This document shows, one piece after another, positions 39,451-53,054 of a stretch of 64,000 nucleotides of DNA. How positions within the stretch are numbered: the stretch's first letter is position 1; each line of letters opens with the position of its first letter. This stretch comes from Eulemur rufifrons. Its lineage: Eukaryota; Chordata; Mammalia; Primates; Lemuridae. The position numbers and the translations under genes were made by a program. A model generated the notes under the pieces. That model saw only the letters and a program-made list of their open reading frames with translations, did no database searches and had not been told where the DNA came from. Location of the stretch: assembly GCF_041146395.1 (NCBI RefSeq), contig NC_091012.1:10654193-10718192 (forward strand), written 5' to 3'.

Positions 39451-40328
39451 AAAAAAACCATTTTTGATGAAAGCAGTCAACAAACTAGAAATAGGAAAAA
39501 GAGCATTTATTAAAAAAAATTAACAAGTCAATGGGTAAAGGCTAAACTTTCTCCACACCACCTAAGATTGCGAAAAGAGAAGGACGCTCATTTTTCTCCA
39601 CTTTATTCAACAGTGCACTAGAAGACATAATCAGGGAAATTAGGCAGGGAAAATAATAAAACCCATTCAAATTGAGAAAGAAAAAGTAAAATTCTTGCTA
39701 TTTACATATGGCATGATACTGCCTTTAGAAAAACTCAAATAATCCATAAAAATTTATCAGAGCTAATGAACAATTCAGTAGAATTGGAGGACACAAAATT
39801 AGCACACAAAGATCCATGATGTTTCTGTATACCAGCAATAATCAACCTGAAGCAAAAATTAAGAAAACAATTCCACAGAATAAAAAGTACTCTCTAACTA
39901 TGGAATAATTTTAATCAAAGAGGTGAAATAATTGAATGCTGAAAAGTACAAAATATTTCTAAGAGTTAAAGAACAGCCTAACAAATGAAAATGCACCCAG
40001 TGTTCATGGATTAAAAAATTCAATTTTTAAGATGGCAACACTCCACAAAGTGATCTATATAGTCAATGTACTCTCTATTTTAAAAAGTGCCTGTCTTTTC
40101 AGAAGTGGGAAAGCATATTCTCAAATTCATATGGAATTGTCCACCTAGTAGCCAAAAAAAAAAAGAAAATACTGAAAAATAGAAGGAGAACTCACACTTT
40201 CCAGTTTTAAAATATATTACAAAACTGCAGAATCAAAACTGTGGTAATGGCAAATGAGTAGAAAAATAAATATATGGAATACAACTGAGAGTCCACAAAT
40301 AAACCCATATAATTCTTGTCAATTGATT

Positions 40329-41593
40329 TTTTTATAGTAACACTTGCATTTGATTAAAGAAAATACAAAAATACTCACTCGTGGTTCCTGTATGAATTCT
40401 AATTAAGAAACATTACTTTCAGAATAATAATGCTCGGTGATAATTTTCAGAAGACTCTAAGAGCTTCTTTACCATTTAAGGGGTACATAGGGTGCAGGTG
40501 TTTCCGTGAATGTATTCTTAAATAAGAGACTACACCACTCTAATTTGCCTGGCTCTAGCTCTGTTCCAGGTTACTGACTGCTAGTTCATGTTCCAGAGTT
40601 TCTTTGCCAACAGGTTACTTACAAAAGAGGCACCTCCAAAGTCTTAGAGTGAATTGGGAAAGGGCTGGTTAAATGAGGAAACAGGCTATCATTCCCCTGT
40701 AAAAGTTCATCGTTTCCTTTCCCAATGTATCTTTTTATTGAGAACTTCTATTTTCTATCCTGTGTTCCTCCTCTGCCATCTCACACTCTGGCTCTACCTG
40801 CTGTATTTTGGCCACCTGCACCTCATTCATTTGTATCAGTTGTAAGATGGAAATTGGTTGATGGGGTTCTTCCTCATGCGTCTTTTTAAAAGCACCTTCC
40901 TGGGAGATTTTGCTCCTGTAGTTTTTATTGGAAGTTATTCTGACAGCTGAATAACAGGTGGAGCAGTCCCCTCACATACTGGGAAGCAACGAACTCTTTC
41001 TCGTCATTGAACAGTTCTCTATAAGCAGCAGCAAATGATTCTGGGATGCAGCGTGGGGCGGTATTCGGCCTCTTCCTCCCCCCATCACTGATGCTGCAGG
41101 AAGTAGAGCTGCTCAAGGGCATCGTGTTGGCAATCTTCTCCTTCCCCAGGATGTGGGTACTCAGAAGTGGGCTGACACTGGGCTTCACTTTCTCTTTCCT
41201 TTCACAGCCTGTAATTGTTTTGGTGCCGGGCTTGAAGTTCTCCAGCACTACAGCTGTGTGGAAAACCGCCATGGCACGCTCCTTGCATTCAGCTAAGAGT
41301 TGCATGCTTGGCAAGTACTGGCCGGGTGTGTTGCTTGAGGGCAGTATTTCCTATATCGCATCACTTTTCTTACCTTCCAGCACATATTCAGAATTTTCTA
41401 CTACAGCAAGCAACTGGCTCTTTTCCAATTCGGAGAGGTATTGGCAGGTTTTATAATTTTGTCCTTTTGGATTTTTCACTATATTCCATCTGGACACTAG
41501 CTATCTGAGTCCCACTGAGGCCCAAAGAGGCAGCAGCAACATCCGGCCACCAGAGCAAGGGTCACAGCGGGTCCGCTAGGGAGCCCGAGCTAA
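40329..41593 (-). pseudogene. Retrocopy of an unidentified mRNA inserted in L1
   Basis: The host L1 breaks off and resumes at a repeated caattgatt (40320-40328 and 41594-41602), which looks like a target duplication. A decayed T run after the left copy fits an antisense poly(A) tail. The minus strand has a GC-richer 5' part, then a frame with YLSELEKSQLLAVVENSEYV near 41450-41390, a TAG near 41355, then MQLLAECKERAMAVFHTAVV. Next are SPLLSTHILGKEKIAN and FAAAYRELFNDEKEF, with a stop at 40925. The ordered frame interrupted by single stops looks like a former protein. I do not recognise the parent gene; a conserved nuclear or regulatory protein is possible, but that is a guess. Confidence 0.68.
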
Positions 41594-41777
41594 CAATTGA
41601 TTGTGAACAAGGCTGTAGATGCATTTCAGTGGGAGGGGGGAACAGTTGTCAATAAATAGTGCTAGAACACTTGGATATCAACCATGCAGAATGAATGAAG
41701 CTGGACTCCTAGCACAAACCTCTACAAAACTGACTCAAAATGAATCATTTACGCTCATGCAAAGGTAAATGTATTTC

Positions 41778-44700
41778 TGTGTGTTCAACCCCACTTGTGT
41801 TTTAATTGGGTCCCCTATCACCTGTACTCTGACAAACATTTTCTGTCTGAAATGATCCTTGGGCATATTCCTGTCACTGGATGTTCAAGGCTTTGTTCCC
41901 AGAGGCTTTGCAGGTGGTGTTATGAACATGCCACATTTTATATAAAACACAACATAATAGACCTTGTAAGACAACGTAAGAATGGTACATGTTTCATCTG
42001 AAGACATTCTTAAAAATGGCTACGTAGAAAATTTGTTTAAACCATTAATCAGACCTTGATTTGGAGAACCTGCGAAGAGAAACTTTGTTCTCTTCCCCAG
42101 GTTAAGAACATACATTACTCACCAGTAAATACTTTGTGGTTAGAGTCTCAGTGCAATGTCACAGACTTGTTTTATTCTGTGAAACAATTAAAAAATTTCA
42201 TTAAGGGAGTAGGTCAAATTAGTAAGGAAATAGTTAATTCTTTGAAGCAAATAGCAAGTAGGCAGAATTCTTATCATATTTTTATAGTTGTATAAAAATA
42301 AAGCATGGCTGACGATTGTTTTATGCTGCCTCTACAGATTAACAATTCTTATTTTTTAAAGAAAACTTTACTTAACATCAACTTGGAAAACACACTACGC
42401 ACTTTGTACGTAGAAGTTTCAGAAAGACAAGAACACCAATATTAAGGCAAAAAAAATTGAAAAACAGTTTGTAGGTAGATACAGATATAATAAATAAAAA
42501 TATTTTTATATTTTAGAAAAATTTATTGAAATGTAATGAATCAATTTCACTTTTTAGTTTTGATCACTATCCTTTTGCCTTTTCTAATCATTTTAATATT
42601 TTTATACTAAAAGTGTATTATGTGTATTGTACAATTTATAAATATTTGAGAATAATAGTGTACAACTTTTTGATGCACATTTTGAATGTGAGTATGTAAT
42701 GAAGTGTACCTAAATATTTCTCAAAGGTTTATGGATAACACTAGTTAATATTTTTAACGTGGCAAATCTAATTTAGAAAATTGTTATAATCTTTAATCTC
42801 ACAACTAAAATAATCCTTTTTAATTTTTGTAAAGAATATTGAATATTTTCTTGTTTACAAATACCAATAACAACAACAGGAAAAGTGTAAACCCTCTACT
42901 CTTACCAATTACAAATGAAAACATTTTTAAAAATCCCTTTGAATATTTGTGGCATTCAGGAATATGCTATCCTCTCGTTATTGCTATATTTCTTTCATTT
43001 CTATTTAATCTTTGTTTTATTTGTAACTCCACCTTACTGCTTGTACTAGGAAATTTTCAATAAATATCTGTCATGCCTTATACCTAAGACGGTTTTAGTT
43101 CCATAAGTCTCTCTAAACTTATCCTGGTCAAAATTTAAAAAATTTTCAAAAGTCAGTATATTTTTATTAAAAAATATACATGTCCATAAAGTAGATATAT
43201 TTTTATTTGTCAAAATTATTGGAGGTCCTATGTAACAATTGGATGGTAATTTGCAAATTGGTTTTTACATATGACTTCAGTGTGTTGCTTTGTAATCTAG
43301 AGTTTCCTTGTAAGAATGATACCTGACAAAGTCAAATGAATAAGAAAAGCAATTCCAAGTTGTAACTTGCTCATATAAACAAAAAATACATCAATTATGT
43401 TTAATTAATTCAAACTAGCTAGTGGACAATTTACTAAGTTCTGTTAGTGAAACAAAAAAGTTGTAGGTAGTTCAGTGTAAAAAAAGAAAATGTCTCCATA
43501 GCTCTATGATACCATCCAAGTTTAAAGACATATCTGACGTTTCCATGTAATATTTTTGATAGAATGAAAAGGCTTGCACGGTTTTAAAAATATTTGCTTT
43601 TCTTGTCACCCATTACTAACCAAAATTTTCACATTTATTTGTTTTCTTATATATTGTAGTATTTGCCCCCTCACAGAAAACAAGCAATTAAAAATAGTAA
43701 TAATTTCCTTCTTCCACTAAAACCTCCCTGTCAGAACAGCTTTTAGATGGTTGTGTGTAATCAGTAAATATCTTTGAAAAATTAAGACTTTAGCCTTTAC
43801 TTCTCACAAGGGATATGAGTTTTATTATTTCAAACCTACATTCAATATACTGATTTATGGAGATTGGGAAACAACATATCTTATTTTGCACCTAGTCATT
43901 TGTAAATAAGTAGGATAAGGAAGAATTTTAGTGGCCAGTCAGTTAAATTAAAATGCATTTCTTTATTAACTGTCACATGTATAGACATGTACTTGGCACT
44001 AAAAGTTAAAAAAATATGTATACAGTCAAAAATTCAAAGAATTTACACAAATGTGTGGGTGACAAACACATACAAAATTCCTGTAATTCCATACAAAATT
44101 CAAATTTTAAACAAAATGTAGGTAGAAGAATAAATCTGAAATTATTAGGAAGGTTCAAAGCAAAAGCGGTATTTGAGTTGGATTTAAAGACTAGATAGAT
44201 GGTAAGGGAAGAGCATGATATTATGGGCAAAGAAGGAAAGCAGCACAGTCAGAGACCAGATTAGGTTTATTTTGAGAATGAGGAGTGTACTCAGGTGAGG
44301 ACTTCAGGTTTGTATAGAGAAGAATGAGAATTAGGGACAGAAAAATATATTGCATATAGATTTTGCAAGACAAAAAATATTCTACTTTCATGAAATGTAA
44401 CTTACAAACAACTTGGGCTGTCTACTCACACATACAGCCTTGTGGAACACATGCACTTTCAGAGATGATCTAGAAAGCTGATAAGAAAAGTGACTTTCCT
44501 GAGGGAGATGGCGGTTAATGTGAGAAGATGCTGAAGAGGAGAAAGATTGGGTAAGATGGGGGATATAACCATTTACGTCACTCACAGGATTTAACTGGTA
44601 AGAGCTCTTTCAAAAGTGGTATGATCAGTAGTGCCAAAAAAAAATCTATTATATTAATATTATTATGATATATAGATGATACCTTTAGGAAAAAGAAAAT

Positions 44701-44898
44701 GTAATGAAAAGAATGGTCAGGTCTAAGAAAAACCATTTTATAGACACAGGAATCTTAAACTTTATGCAGGTAAAAGCATGAAGTAAGAAACATGACAAGC
44801 AGAGCTTTAGGAAAACAAAACAAAACAAAAAAGTAGAATCAATCCATGCTGGAGGCTTTTAAGGATTTTGTAATAATCTGTTGGAAAAAGCAAATAAA
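41778..44898. other. AT-rich DNA, nothing recognised
   Basis: More than 3 kb of AT-rich DNA with only short frames and A/T runs. No repeat family assigned with confidence. Confidence 0.4.
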
Positions 44899-44899
44899 T

Positions 44900-45268
44900 A
44901 AGTAAATGGAGTCTGGGCACGTGGCTCACACCTGTAATCCTAGCACTCTGGGAGGCCAAGGTGGGAGGATTCCTTGAGGTCAGGAGTTCGAGGCCAGCCT
45001 GAGCAAGAGCGAGACCCTGTCTCTACTAAAATTAGAAAAAATTAGCCAGGCAACTAAAAATAGAAACAAAAAATTAGCCGGTTGTGGTGGCTCTCGCCTG
45101 TAGTCCCCGCTACTGGGGAGGCTGAGGCAGGAGGATTGCTTGAGCCCAGGAGTTTGAGGTTGCTGTGAGCTAGGCTGATGCCACAGCACTGATTCTAGCC
45201 AAGGCAATAAAGCAAGACTATGTCTTAAAAAAATTTTTAAAAATTAAAAAAAAGAACAAGTAAGTGGA
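44900..45268 (+). repeat. Strepsirrhine Alu with target duplication
   Basis: Dimer from 44911 ('gtctgggcacgtggctcaca') to about 45226, plus an A-rich tail. The right arm has 'gtgagctaggctgatgccac'. The flanks aagtaaatgga (44900-44910) and aagtaagtgga (45258-45268) form an 11-bp duplication with one difference. Confidence 0.92.
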
Positions 45269-45269
45269 G

Positions 45270-46199
45270 ATGACCTGGGCAGTGATGGACAGGGCAAGGG
45301 TCATCAAATATTAGTATTGAGAAGGATTCCAGTGGAATCATGGGAGGCAAATGTGGAGTTATGGAAAATGTTTTAAGCTATAAATAAGTCAGATTAAAGT
45401 GGAGCCCAAACTCTTAAACTTATACAGTTTTAAAATATAAAAGCTTATTTTTGAGACTGGTTCTTCATTAATAAATCATTCATGTTTGTGGAGATACTTA
45501 ACTATTATAATGGTACAAGTTATTTCCTGTATAACAAACATAGTAAATAGATGATAATGTGGATGACTAGCATTGGATATAATGATGCAGTGATGGTGAC
45601 AACTGTGGTAGTCAGGGTACAGAAGAGAGGTTATAAAAACACAGGGCTTTAAAGAATCGATAGTAAGAAGATAATTTCTTAGGGAGAAGTGGAGGTGAAA
45701 AATATAGGAGTTTCATTTTGCATGTGAAATTTTCAGATTACTATGCTGTATGTAAAAGGTAAATCTGCATGTGGGATCAGTGTCAAAATTAGTAGTACTT
45801 TCAGATGTCAAAGAAATCATATAGGAAAATGAATACAATTTAAAATAATAGATAACAAGCATGGGAAAATGTCCCCAGTCATTTTGTTATGACCATACGA
45901 GATTCAACTATATTAACTCTTGGTTGCTTAGGAGTGTACACAAAATATTTACAAATGTTTCATAGTCAAATTCAGTATTCACTTCCCCTTATGATCACAA
46001 CGATAACTTCTCTACCTATATTACTTTTTGACAACTGACACTTAAATTACCTATAGTGAAGGTCAGTTTTAACTTTCCTCCAAACTTTTCCTGAGTCCTT
46101 ATTTTCAAAGACAACAGATAACTATAAAATGATATTTTAAAATGACATGCAGAATATATGTGCATAGAGCACCCTTGACATAAGTGACCCAATCTTATT
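45270..46199. other. AT-rich DNA, nothing recognised
   Basis: No gene or repeat assigned. Confidence 0.35.
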
Positions 46200-47484
46200 A
46201 AAGGTTGGTGCAAAAGTAATTGTGGTTTTAGCATTGTTGAAACTTGCTGTTTGATATTAGAATACATTCTTAAGTAAATGTGGATACGTTATACATCATT
46301 TTGATGTGCATTTCTCACTTTATGTGTTTTTGCTAATGACTTATTACTCGTTGTTTATTTGATATTTATTTTATTTTTATTTATTTTTTCATATTTATTT
46401 TACACTATGGAAATGATGTTAGACCGAAAGCAAATTCGAGTTCAATATGGGTCATAAAACAGCGGAGACAATTGGCAACATCAACAACGTATTTGGCCCA
46501 GGAACTGGTAATGAACCTACAGTGCAGTGGTGGTTCAAGAAATTTTGCAAAGGAGCTGAGAGCCCTGAAGATAAAGAGCGCAGTGTCTGGCCATCGGAAG
46601 TTGACAACAACCGATTGAGAGCAATCATCAAAGGTGATCCTCTTACAACTACAGAAGAAGTTGCCAAAGACCTCAACGTGGACCATTCTATGGTTGTTTT
46701 TGGCATTTGAAGCAAATTGGAAATGTGAAAAAGCTCAATAGCTGAGTGCCTCATGAGCTGACTGAAAATAAAAAATTATCATTGTGAAGTGTCGTCTTCT
46801 CTTGTGTATGTAATAACAGCGAACCATTTCTCAATCAGATTGTGATGTCAGAGGAAAAGTGGATTTTATACAACAACTGGCTACAAACAGCTCAGTGGTT
46901 GGATAAAGAAGTTCAAAAGCCCTTCCCAAAGCCAAACTTGCACCAAAAAAAGATCATGGTCACTGTTTGGTGGTCTGCTGCCAGTCTGATCCACTGTAGC
47001 TTTCTGAATCCCAGTGAAACCATTACATCTGAGAAATATGCTCAGCAAATTGGTGACAGGCACCAAAAACTGCAGCGCCTGCAGCCAGCACTGGTCAACA
47101 GAAAGGGCCCAATTCTTCTCCATGACAACACCTGACCACACATCGCACAACCAACACTTCAAAAGTTGAATGAATTGGGCTACAAAGTTTTGTCTCATCT
47201 GCCATATTCACCTAACTTCTTGCCAATCAACTACCACCTCGTTAAGCATCTCAACAACTTTTTGCAGGGAAAATGCTTCCACAACCAGCAAGATGCAGAA
47301 AATACTTTCCAAGAATTTGTGGAATCCCAAAGCATGGAGTTTTACACTACAGGAAAAAACAAACTTATTCCTCATTGGCAAAAATGTGCTGATTATAATG
47401 GTTACTATTTTGATTAATAAAGATGTGTTGTAATGATTTAAAGTTCATGGTCCAAAACCGCAATTATTTTTGCACCAATCTAAG
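46200..47484 (+). mobile_element. Hsmar1-like mariner DNA transposon, near full length
   Basis: The left end 'ggttggtgcaaaagtaattg' at 46203 and right end 'aattatttttgcaccaatct' near 47480 are inverted repeats of Hsmar1/MADE1 type. A TA lies at each border. At about 1.28 kb it is close to the size of a full Hsmar1 element. It encloses a decayed transposase reading frame on the plus strand. Confidence 0.9.
46407..47417 (+). pseudogene. Mariner transposase pseudogene
   Basis: Mariner transposases cut and paste the element using a DD34D catalytic triad. The frame starts near ATG 46407. The N-terminal helix-turn-helix region reads NNVFGPGTGNEPTVQWWFKK and LTTTEEVAKDLNVDHSMVV. A frameshift follows near 46708. 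The catalytic part has EKWILYNN, MVTVWWSAASLIH and SEKYAQQIGDRH, then GPILLHDNT followed by a TGA where arginine is usual. The C-terminus runs through LNELGYKVLSHLPYSP to GYYFD and TAA at 47415. The position of the first catalytic aspartate (CDEKW in the family) reads SEEKW, so Asp is replaced by Glu. Several frameshifts and stops mean it is inactive. Confidence 0.92.
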
Positions 47485-47486
47485 AA

Positions 47487-48660
47487 AAAGACTCGATCTA
47501 GTATATCAAAGGGCATGATGTCAACAGGGACCAGATGTTCAGAGACTATGCCCAACCAGATAAGGACGTAACCCTTTACTACTAGTCCTCCCCAGAGGAC
47601 TGAAGGGCCATAAAAAGAGCAGGGATTCACCAGCTAGGTGAGGCCATCTCTATAGACACCATCTTGCTGTCACTCGGGGTCAGCACCTGGCATTTTCTGC
47701 CAAAGGCATGCCTAAGTCAAGGACTCTGCCTTGAAAGATGTTGGTGATCATGCAGATCAGCCAAAGATACTCTTCTTGTCCATGTTTCTCTCCCTGGACT
47801 GGTTCATTAACTCCTTTTCATGTCCTCTTTCTCTAGATGTTAAATGTTACTTTGTTGGATATGAAAATTTTAATCTATAACATTTATATATTGATTAAGT
47901 ATACTACTATGTATGGTTTGCAATATTGACAGACTTGTGAATTCGCTTGTATCTGTGTACCAATGGCTCTGACTACTGAGAGAGCCAGTGGTACTAAAGA
48001 GAATTTTCTGTTTGGAAACTCCATGTAGCTCATGGCTTTTATGATTAAAATAGCATCAGTAAAAGTCTGGACTTGTGGAAAGACACAAACATACATGGAG
48101 CTGGTTCTGTCTGAACTTGTGCCACTCAAGACAATATGCTTTACCAATCTCATGCTTGGATGGTATGCCATTGTCAAGTGTCATAAAGGTGTAGAAACTA
48201 TTAATCTCAATATCTGCACATATCTGAAGAAGAGAAATGTTAAGACATGACTGCTGCTGATAACAACAGACCACCTAACGAAGGCAACTGTTAGATCTCT
48301 GCTACATATCAATATCCAGGCTGCATGTGTTTCCACCTCCTAATAAAATTTAACTGTTACTGAAATTTACTGCCTTACAGGGATTTTACACATATCAAGG
48401 AATTCAATCTTCATTAAAACAATAAATATCATAGGCTGAATATGATAGAAGTCAGTGAATTACACTTCTGTAGGTCTTGCTCAGATAACTAATTGAAATA
48501 CTTTATCCTTAGCAATTTGATATATTATCAACTCAGGTGTGCTTACGAAAATCAAAAGACCAATAGTACACCTATACACAGAAACCAATTGTGTAAGACA
48601 GAAACAAAAAATTTCAAGAAAATATATGACGTGGATTTTATTTTATGTTTCCTATTTTTT
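47487..48660. other. Unassigned sequence
   Basis: Contains 'ggccataaaaagagcaggga' and 'agacaccatcttgctgtcac' near 47608-47675, which faintly resemble an LTR promoter region, but ends are not found. Nothing else recognised. Confidence 0.3.
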
Positions 48661-48674
48661 ATCTCTCTGCCTTC

Positions 48675-49530
48675 CCAGTCAACCAGAATTTCTAGTAAAT
48701 GGTCAATTCCACCATGATTTCTCAGTTCCTCTTTGTGGGCTTTGCTAAAGGCTGGAAACTGAGGTTCTTGCACTCCATGCTATTCCTATGATGTACTTGG
48801 CAACCTGTTTGGGAATCTTTTCATCATCTTTGTCACCCCGTCATCCAGAACCTTCACAGGCCCATGTATTCCTGAGAAATTTGTGCATTATGAATATGTG
48901 CTATATTTCTATCACTGCCTCCAATGCCTGTGTTAACTCTGTCACTGAAAACAGGGTCCTCTCAGTGGATGGGTGTACAACTCAGATCTTCTTGGACATT
49001 TGTTGTGTGTATGTAGATTCTTTTCCTCACCATCATGGCCCACAACCACTGTGTGGCCATCTTTCAGCACCTCCATTCCCCAGTCCTCATATACCACCAC
49101 TTTTCTGTCTGAATAACACTGGCTTCCATACTCAGTGGTCTCTTCCATGCAGGCATGCACACTGTCAACACCTTCCAGTGGCCCTTCTGTGGATCATCAA
49201 TTCTCCTGTTATGTACCCCCTCTGTTGAGGCTCTCTTGCTGTGACCCCTCCAGCAATGTGCTCTTAATTCTTGCCTCTGCCATAGGAGTTTGTGGTGGCT
49301 GCTTTATCTTAATGCCCATGTTATATATTTGCACATTTTCTAATGTGCTCAAATTTCCAACCAGAAAGTGAAGAAAGGCCTTTTCTCACCCATGCCTCTT
49401 ATATACTCACAGTGTCTGTCTTACTCAGTTCTCTCATGTTTATGTACCTATAGGCCTAACTTCTGAAACAATTCAGGATATAATTCTTTCTGTATTTTAT
49501 ACTGTATAGCTTCCATTCTTGAATCCTATA
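48675..49530 (+). pseudogene. Olfactory receptor pseudogene (OR14-like)
   Basis: Olfactory receptors are seven-helix odorant GPCRs encoded by one intronless exon. Across the three plus frames the pieces run in receptor order. A frame with GNLFIIFVT (helix 1) is near 48815. FLRNLCIMNMCYISITASNA and GCTTQIFLDICCVYVDSF (helices 2-3) follow. A damaged MAxDRY region reads MAHNHCVAIF, next FHAGMHTVNTFQWPFC, then LLRLSCCDPSS and IGVCGGCFIL (helix 5). VLKFPTRK and a degraded KAFSTC-like stretch (helix 6) are last. At least four frame changes and several stops occur. MCYISITASNACVNS and LLRLSC suggest family 14, but the subfamily is not secure. Confidence 0.88.
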
Positions 49531-49532
49531 AT

Positions 49533-50442
49533 AGTTGTGTGAGAAGAAGAATAGAAAGGCTGACACCACATCTAAATTTTTCTGTACTCACCTTTTTAGT
49601 ACTCACCTTTTCTGGCATTATAAGGATTAAGTCACACAATGTAAAAGCTTCTTCCCAGTGCAGCATAGCATTCTTACGAGCACATAGTACATGCTCAGTA
49701 GACATTGCATTATGCTGGTCTTCACTTTGGAAAATAATATCTGTGTCGTGATGAGTGTTGGGTGTAAGGCACTCTGTATGCTGTGCTTGCTGTCTCTAGC
49801 TGTGTGCTACTAATAATGGATCTAGGTTGAGCAACATCAGCACTAAAAGGGGACTTGACAAAGAAGCCAATTAATGTAACCCTTCCACACAGCAGATCAC
49901 ATTTCTTAGAGTGAGGCCCACAATACCACATGATTTATATTCACATTGATGGTTCAGAGACAATTTTTAAGTAATTGCCTCTCAACCCAGCCTTTCAATT
50001 AGGATTCTCTGGCTAGCCTGAAAGAAACACCATCACCTGTCTATTGGGCTGGGTGGGAACATCCATGTGGTTTTAATTGTGCTCCAAATAATTCTAATTT
50101 GATACCAGGGTCAAGCATTAGAACTCCCAGATACATTCATGAGATTGAGTTTAGACTGTTCCAGAGAGAAGTCACAGGGCCTGCTGCTTTGGGTTTGGTA
50201 GGGGCAGATCAGTGTGGTCCAGGTTCCCACTTCTGTAGCAGAAAGTCCTGGCACGTGTGGCAGGGGGAGGTCACCAAGGAAAAGGCAGGAGAACCTCACA
50301 TTTTAGTCTCCATGAGGAGACATCATACCTGACTGTTTCCTGTGACTAAGAACAAGTGAGTGTAGACCTTTCTGCATTTTGTGGTCCTCTGGCTTGTGGA
50401 TGCTGAAAAAACAGGTTAAGACATTGCGCTGATTCCTTTCAG
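49533..50442. other. Intergenic DNA between the OR pseudogene and the KRAB exons
   Basis: A weak MER5A-like tail at about 50080-50125 ('aataattctaatttgatacc'). Otherwise nothing recognised. The first noncoding exon and promoter of the KRAB gene may lie here or further upstream but were not identified. Confidence 0.35.
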
Positions 50443-50541
50443 GGCATAGTCTCAAGATGTAATTCTGATTGTTCTACACAATCTCATCTGAAAAGAAATT
50501 TCAGAGTAGGAGAAGGAGAAGGAGAAATGGCTGGTTTTCAG
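50443..50541 (+). CDS. KRAB gene start-codon exon (MAGFQ)
   Basis: The acceptor 'gattcctttcag' ends at 50442 and the donor GTAAGTGTG starts at 50542, giving a 99-bp exon. The ATG is at 50527 in the context gagaaATGG, and the coding part is five codons, MAGFQ, ending in phase 0. It joins in frame to the KRAB-A exon to give [18 protein letters not shown]. This is the usual arrangement of KRAB zinc-finger genes, where a short 5' exon supplies the start codon. The upstream boundary is less certain than the donor, because the exon could extend further or begin elsewhere. Confidence 0.72.
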
Positions 50542-50544
50542 GTA

Positions 50545-52177
<1,633 letters not shown>

Positions 52178-52620
52178 TAGATTGTTTCTTGGAAGTTTCT
52201 ACTTTACATGAATGAATTTTATATCTCTGCTTTTAAGGAAAATTTGAAGGATTTTGGTGTAGAAAATAAAATCACTAGACATCTCATCGTATCATGAACC
52301 TTTTCCTTTATTGAGCTGATCTGTATACTTCACTCTAGATTAGTGGTTCCTCTAGAAATCAGGGTATATAATTGTTGCCTGCACCTTAGAATACAATTTA
52401 CACCACTTATTTTTTATTTGGTGCTAGTGGGAATTGGTGCTCTGGAGCCATAAATTTGAAATAATTTCTTATCGTTCTACAGGGTCTGTGAGAAAACCAT
52501 ATTTTGGAAAACAATTTTCTAGAATCTTCTATAATATTCTGTCTATAAGTATAGTACTTAAAAGACTAGTAATTGGAGAGTCTTCAGCACACATCATGTG
52601 TATTCTTTCTAATAAAACAG

Positions 52621-52716
52621 GTCTTGCTGTCTCAAGGCCAGAGCTGATCACATGTCTGGAGCAAGGGATAGAGTCCTGGATTATGAATAAAGAGGAAACA
52701 ACAGCTAAATATACAG
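52621..52716 (+). CDS. KRAB-B box exon
   Basis: The acceptor 'ttctaataaaacag' ends at 52620 and the donor GTAGGTGAG starts at 52717. The length of 96 bp is typical of KRAB-B exons. Joined in phase 1 to the A exon it reads GLAVSRPELITCLEQGIESW, then IMNKEETTAKYT, like the V-S-K-P-D-L-I-T-C-L-E-Q-G core of KRAB-B. It ends in phase 1, as needed for a zinc-finger exon. No C2H2 (CxxC...HxxxH with TGEKPY linker) sequence appears in the following 11 kb, so the zinc-finger exon lies beyond the window or is lost. Without splicing the frame ends two codons into the intron. Confidence 0.9.
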
Positions 52717-52719
52717 GTA

Positions 52720-53050
52720 GGTGAGATTCAGTAAAGCAGATAACAAATGTTAAAGAGCCAAAGCTCAAGGAGAAAGACAGATATTAAAAAGTGATTTGGA
52801 ATGCTCCACTCTTTTGGAAATGTTTTTTGAGAAGCCTGTGTATGTTTCTCTTTCTCTTACAGAAGGACATCTTCTGTCTCATGCTCTTAAACTCTCTAAG
52901 AACTGTACATCTGTAGTGATCTTCCTTAGAATTCAGTGAGAGCCAAACTTCTTGTCATGGCTTATAAGGGACTACATTATCTGTAAACACTTCTATTGTT
53001 CGGGAAGATATGGGATTATCTGTACATATTTTGAAGACCTCTACATTAAA
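52720..53050. other. KRAB gene downstream intron
   Basis: No zinc-finger coding sequence. Nothing recognised before the Alu. Confidence 0.4.
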
Positions 53051-53054
53051 GCAT

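Larger units (their letters stand above)
36760..41775 (+). mobile_element. Old plus-strand L1 with three later insertions
   Basis: Decayed L1 ORF2 in one order and strand. The endonuclease part has SDHNRMKPDIKNRRK-like sequence at about 37605. The reverse transcriptase follows at 38400-38740 and 39430-39850 ('atccatgatgtttctgtata'). A later part runs to 40328 and resumes at 41594 with 'caattgattgtgaacaaggc' and 'tggatatcaaccatgcagaa'. Inserted into it are an Alu arm, a lemur-type L1 end and a retrocopy. No open frame remains. Confidence 0.85.

Noticed and set aside
47600..47690. Possible LTR promoter (ataaaaag with downstream pyrimidine-rich text)
   Set aside because: No terminal TG/CA pair or target duplication found, so not annotated as an LTR.
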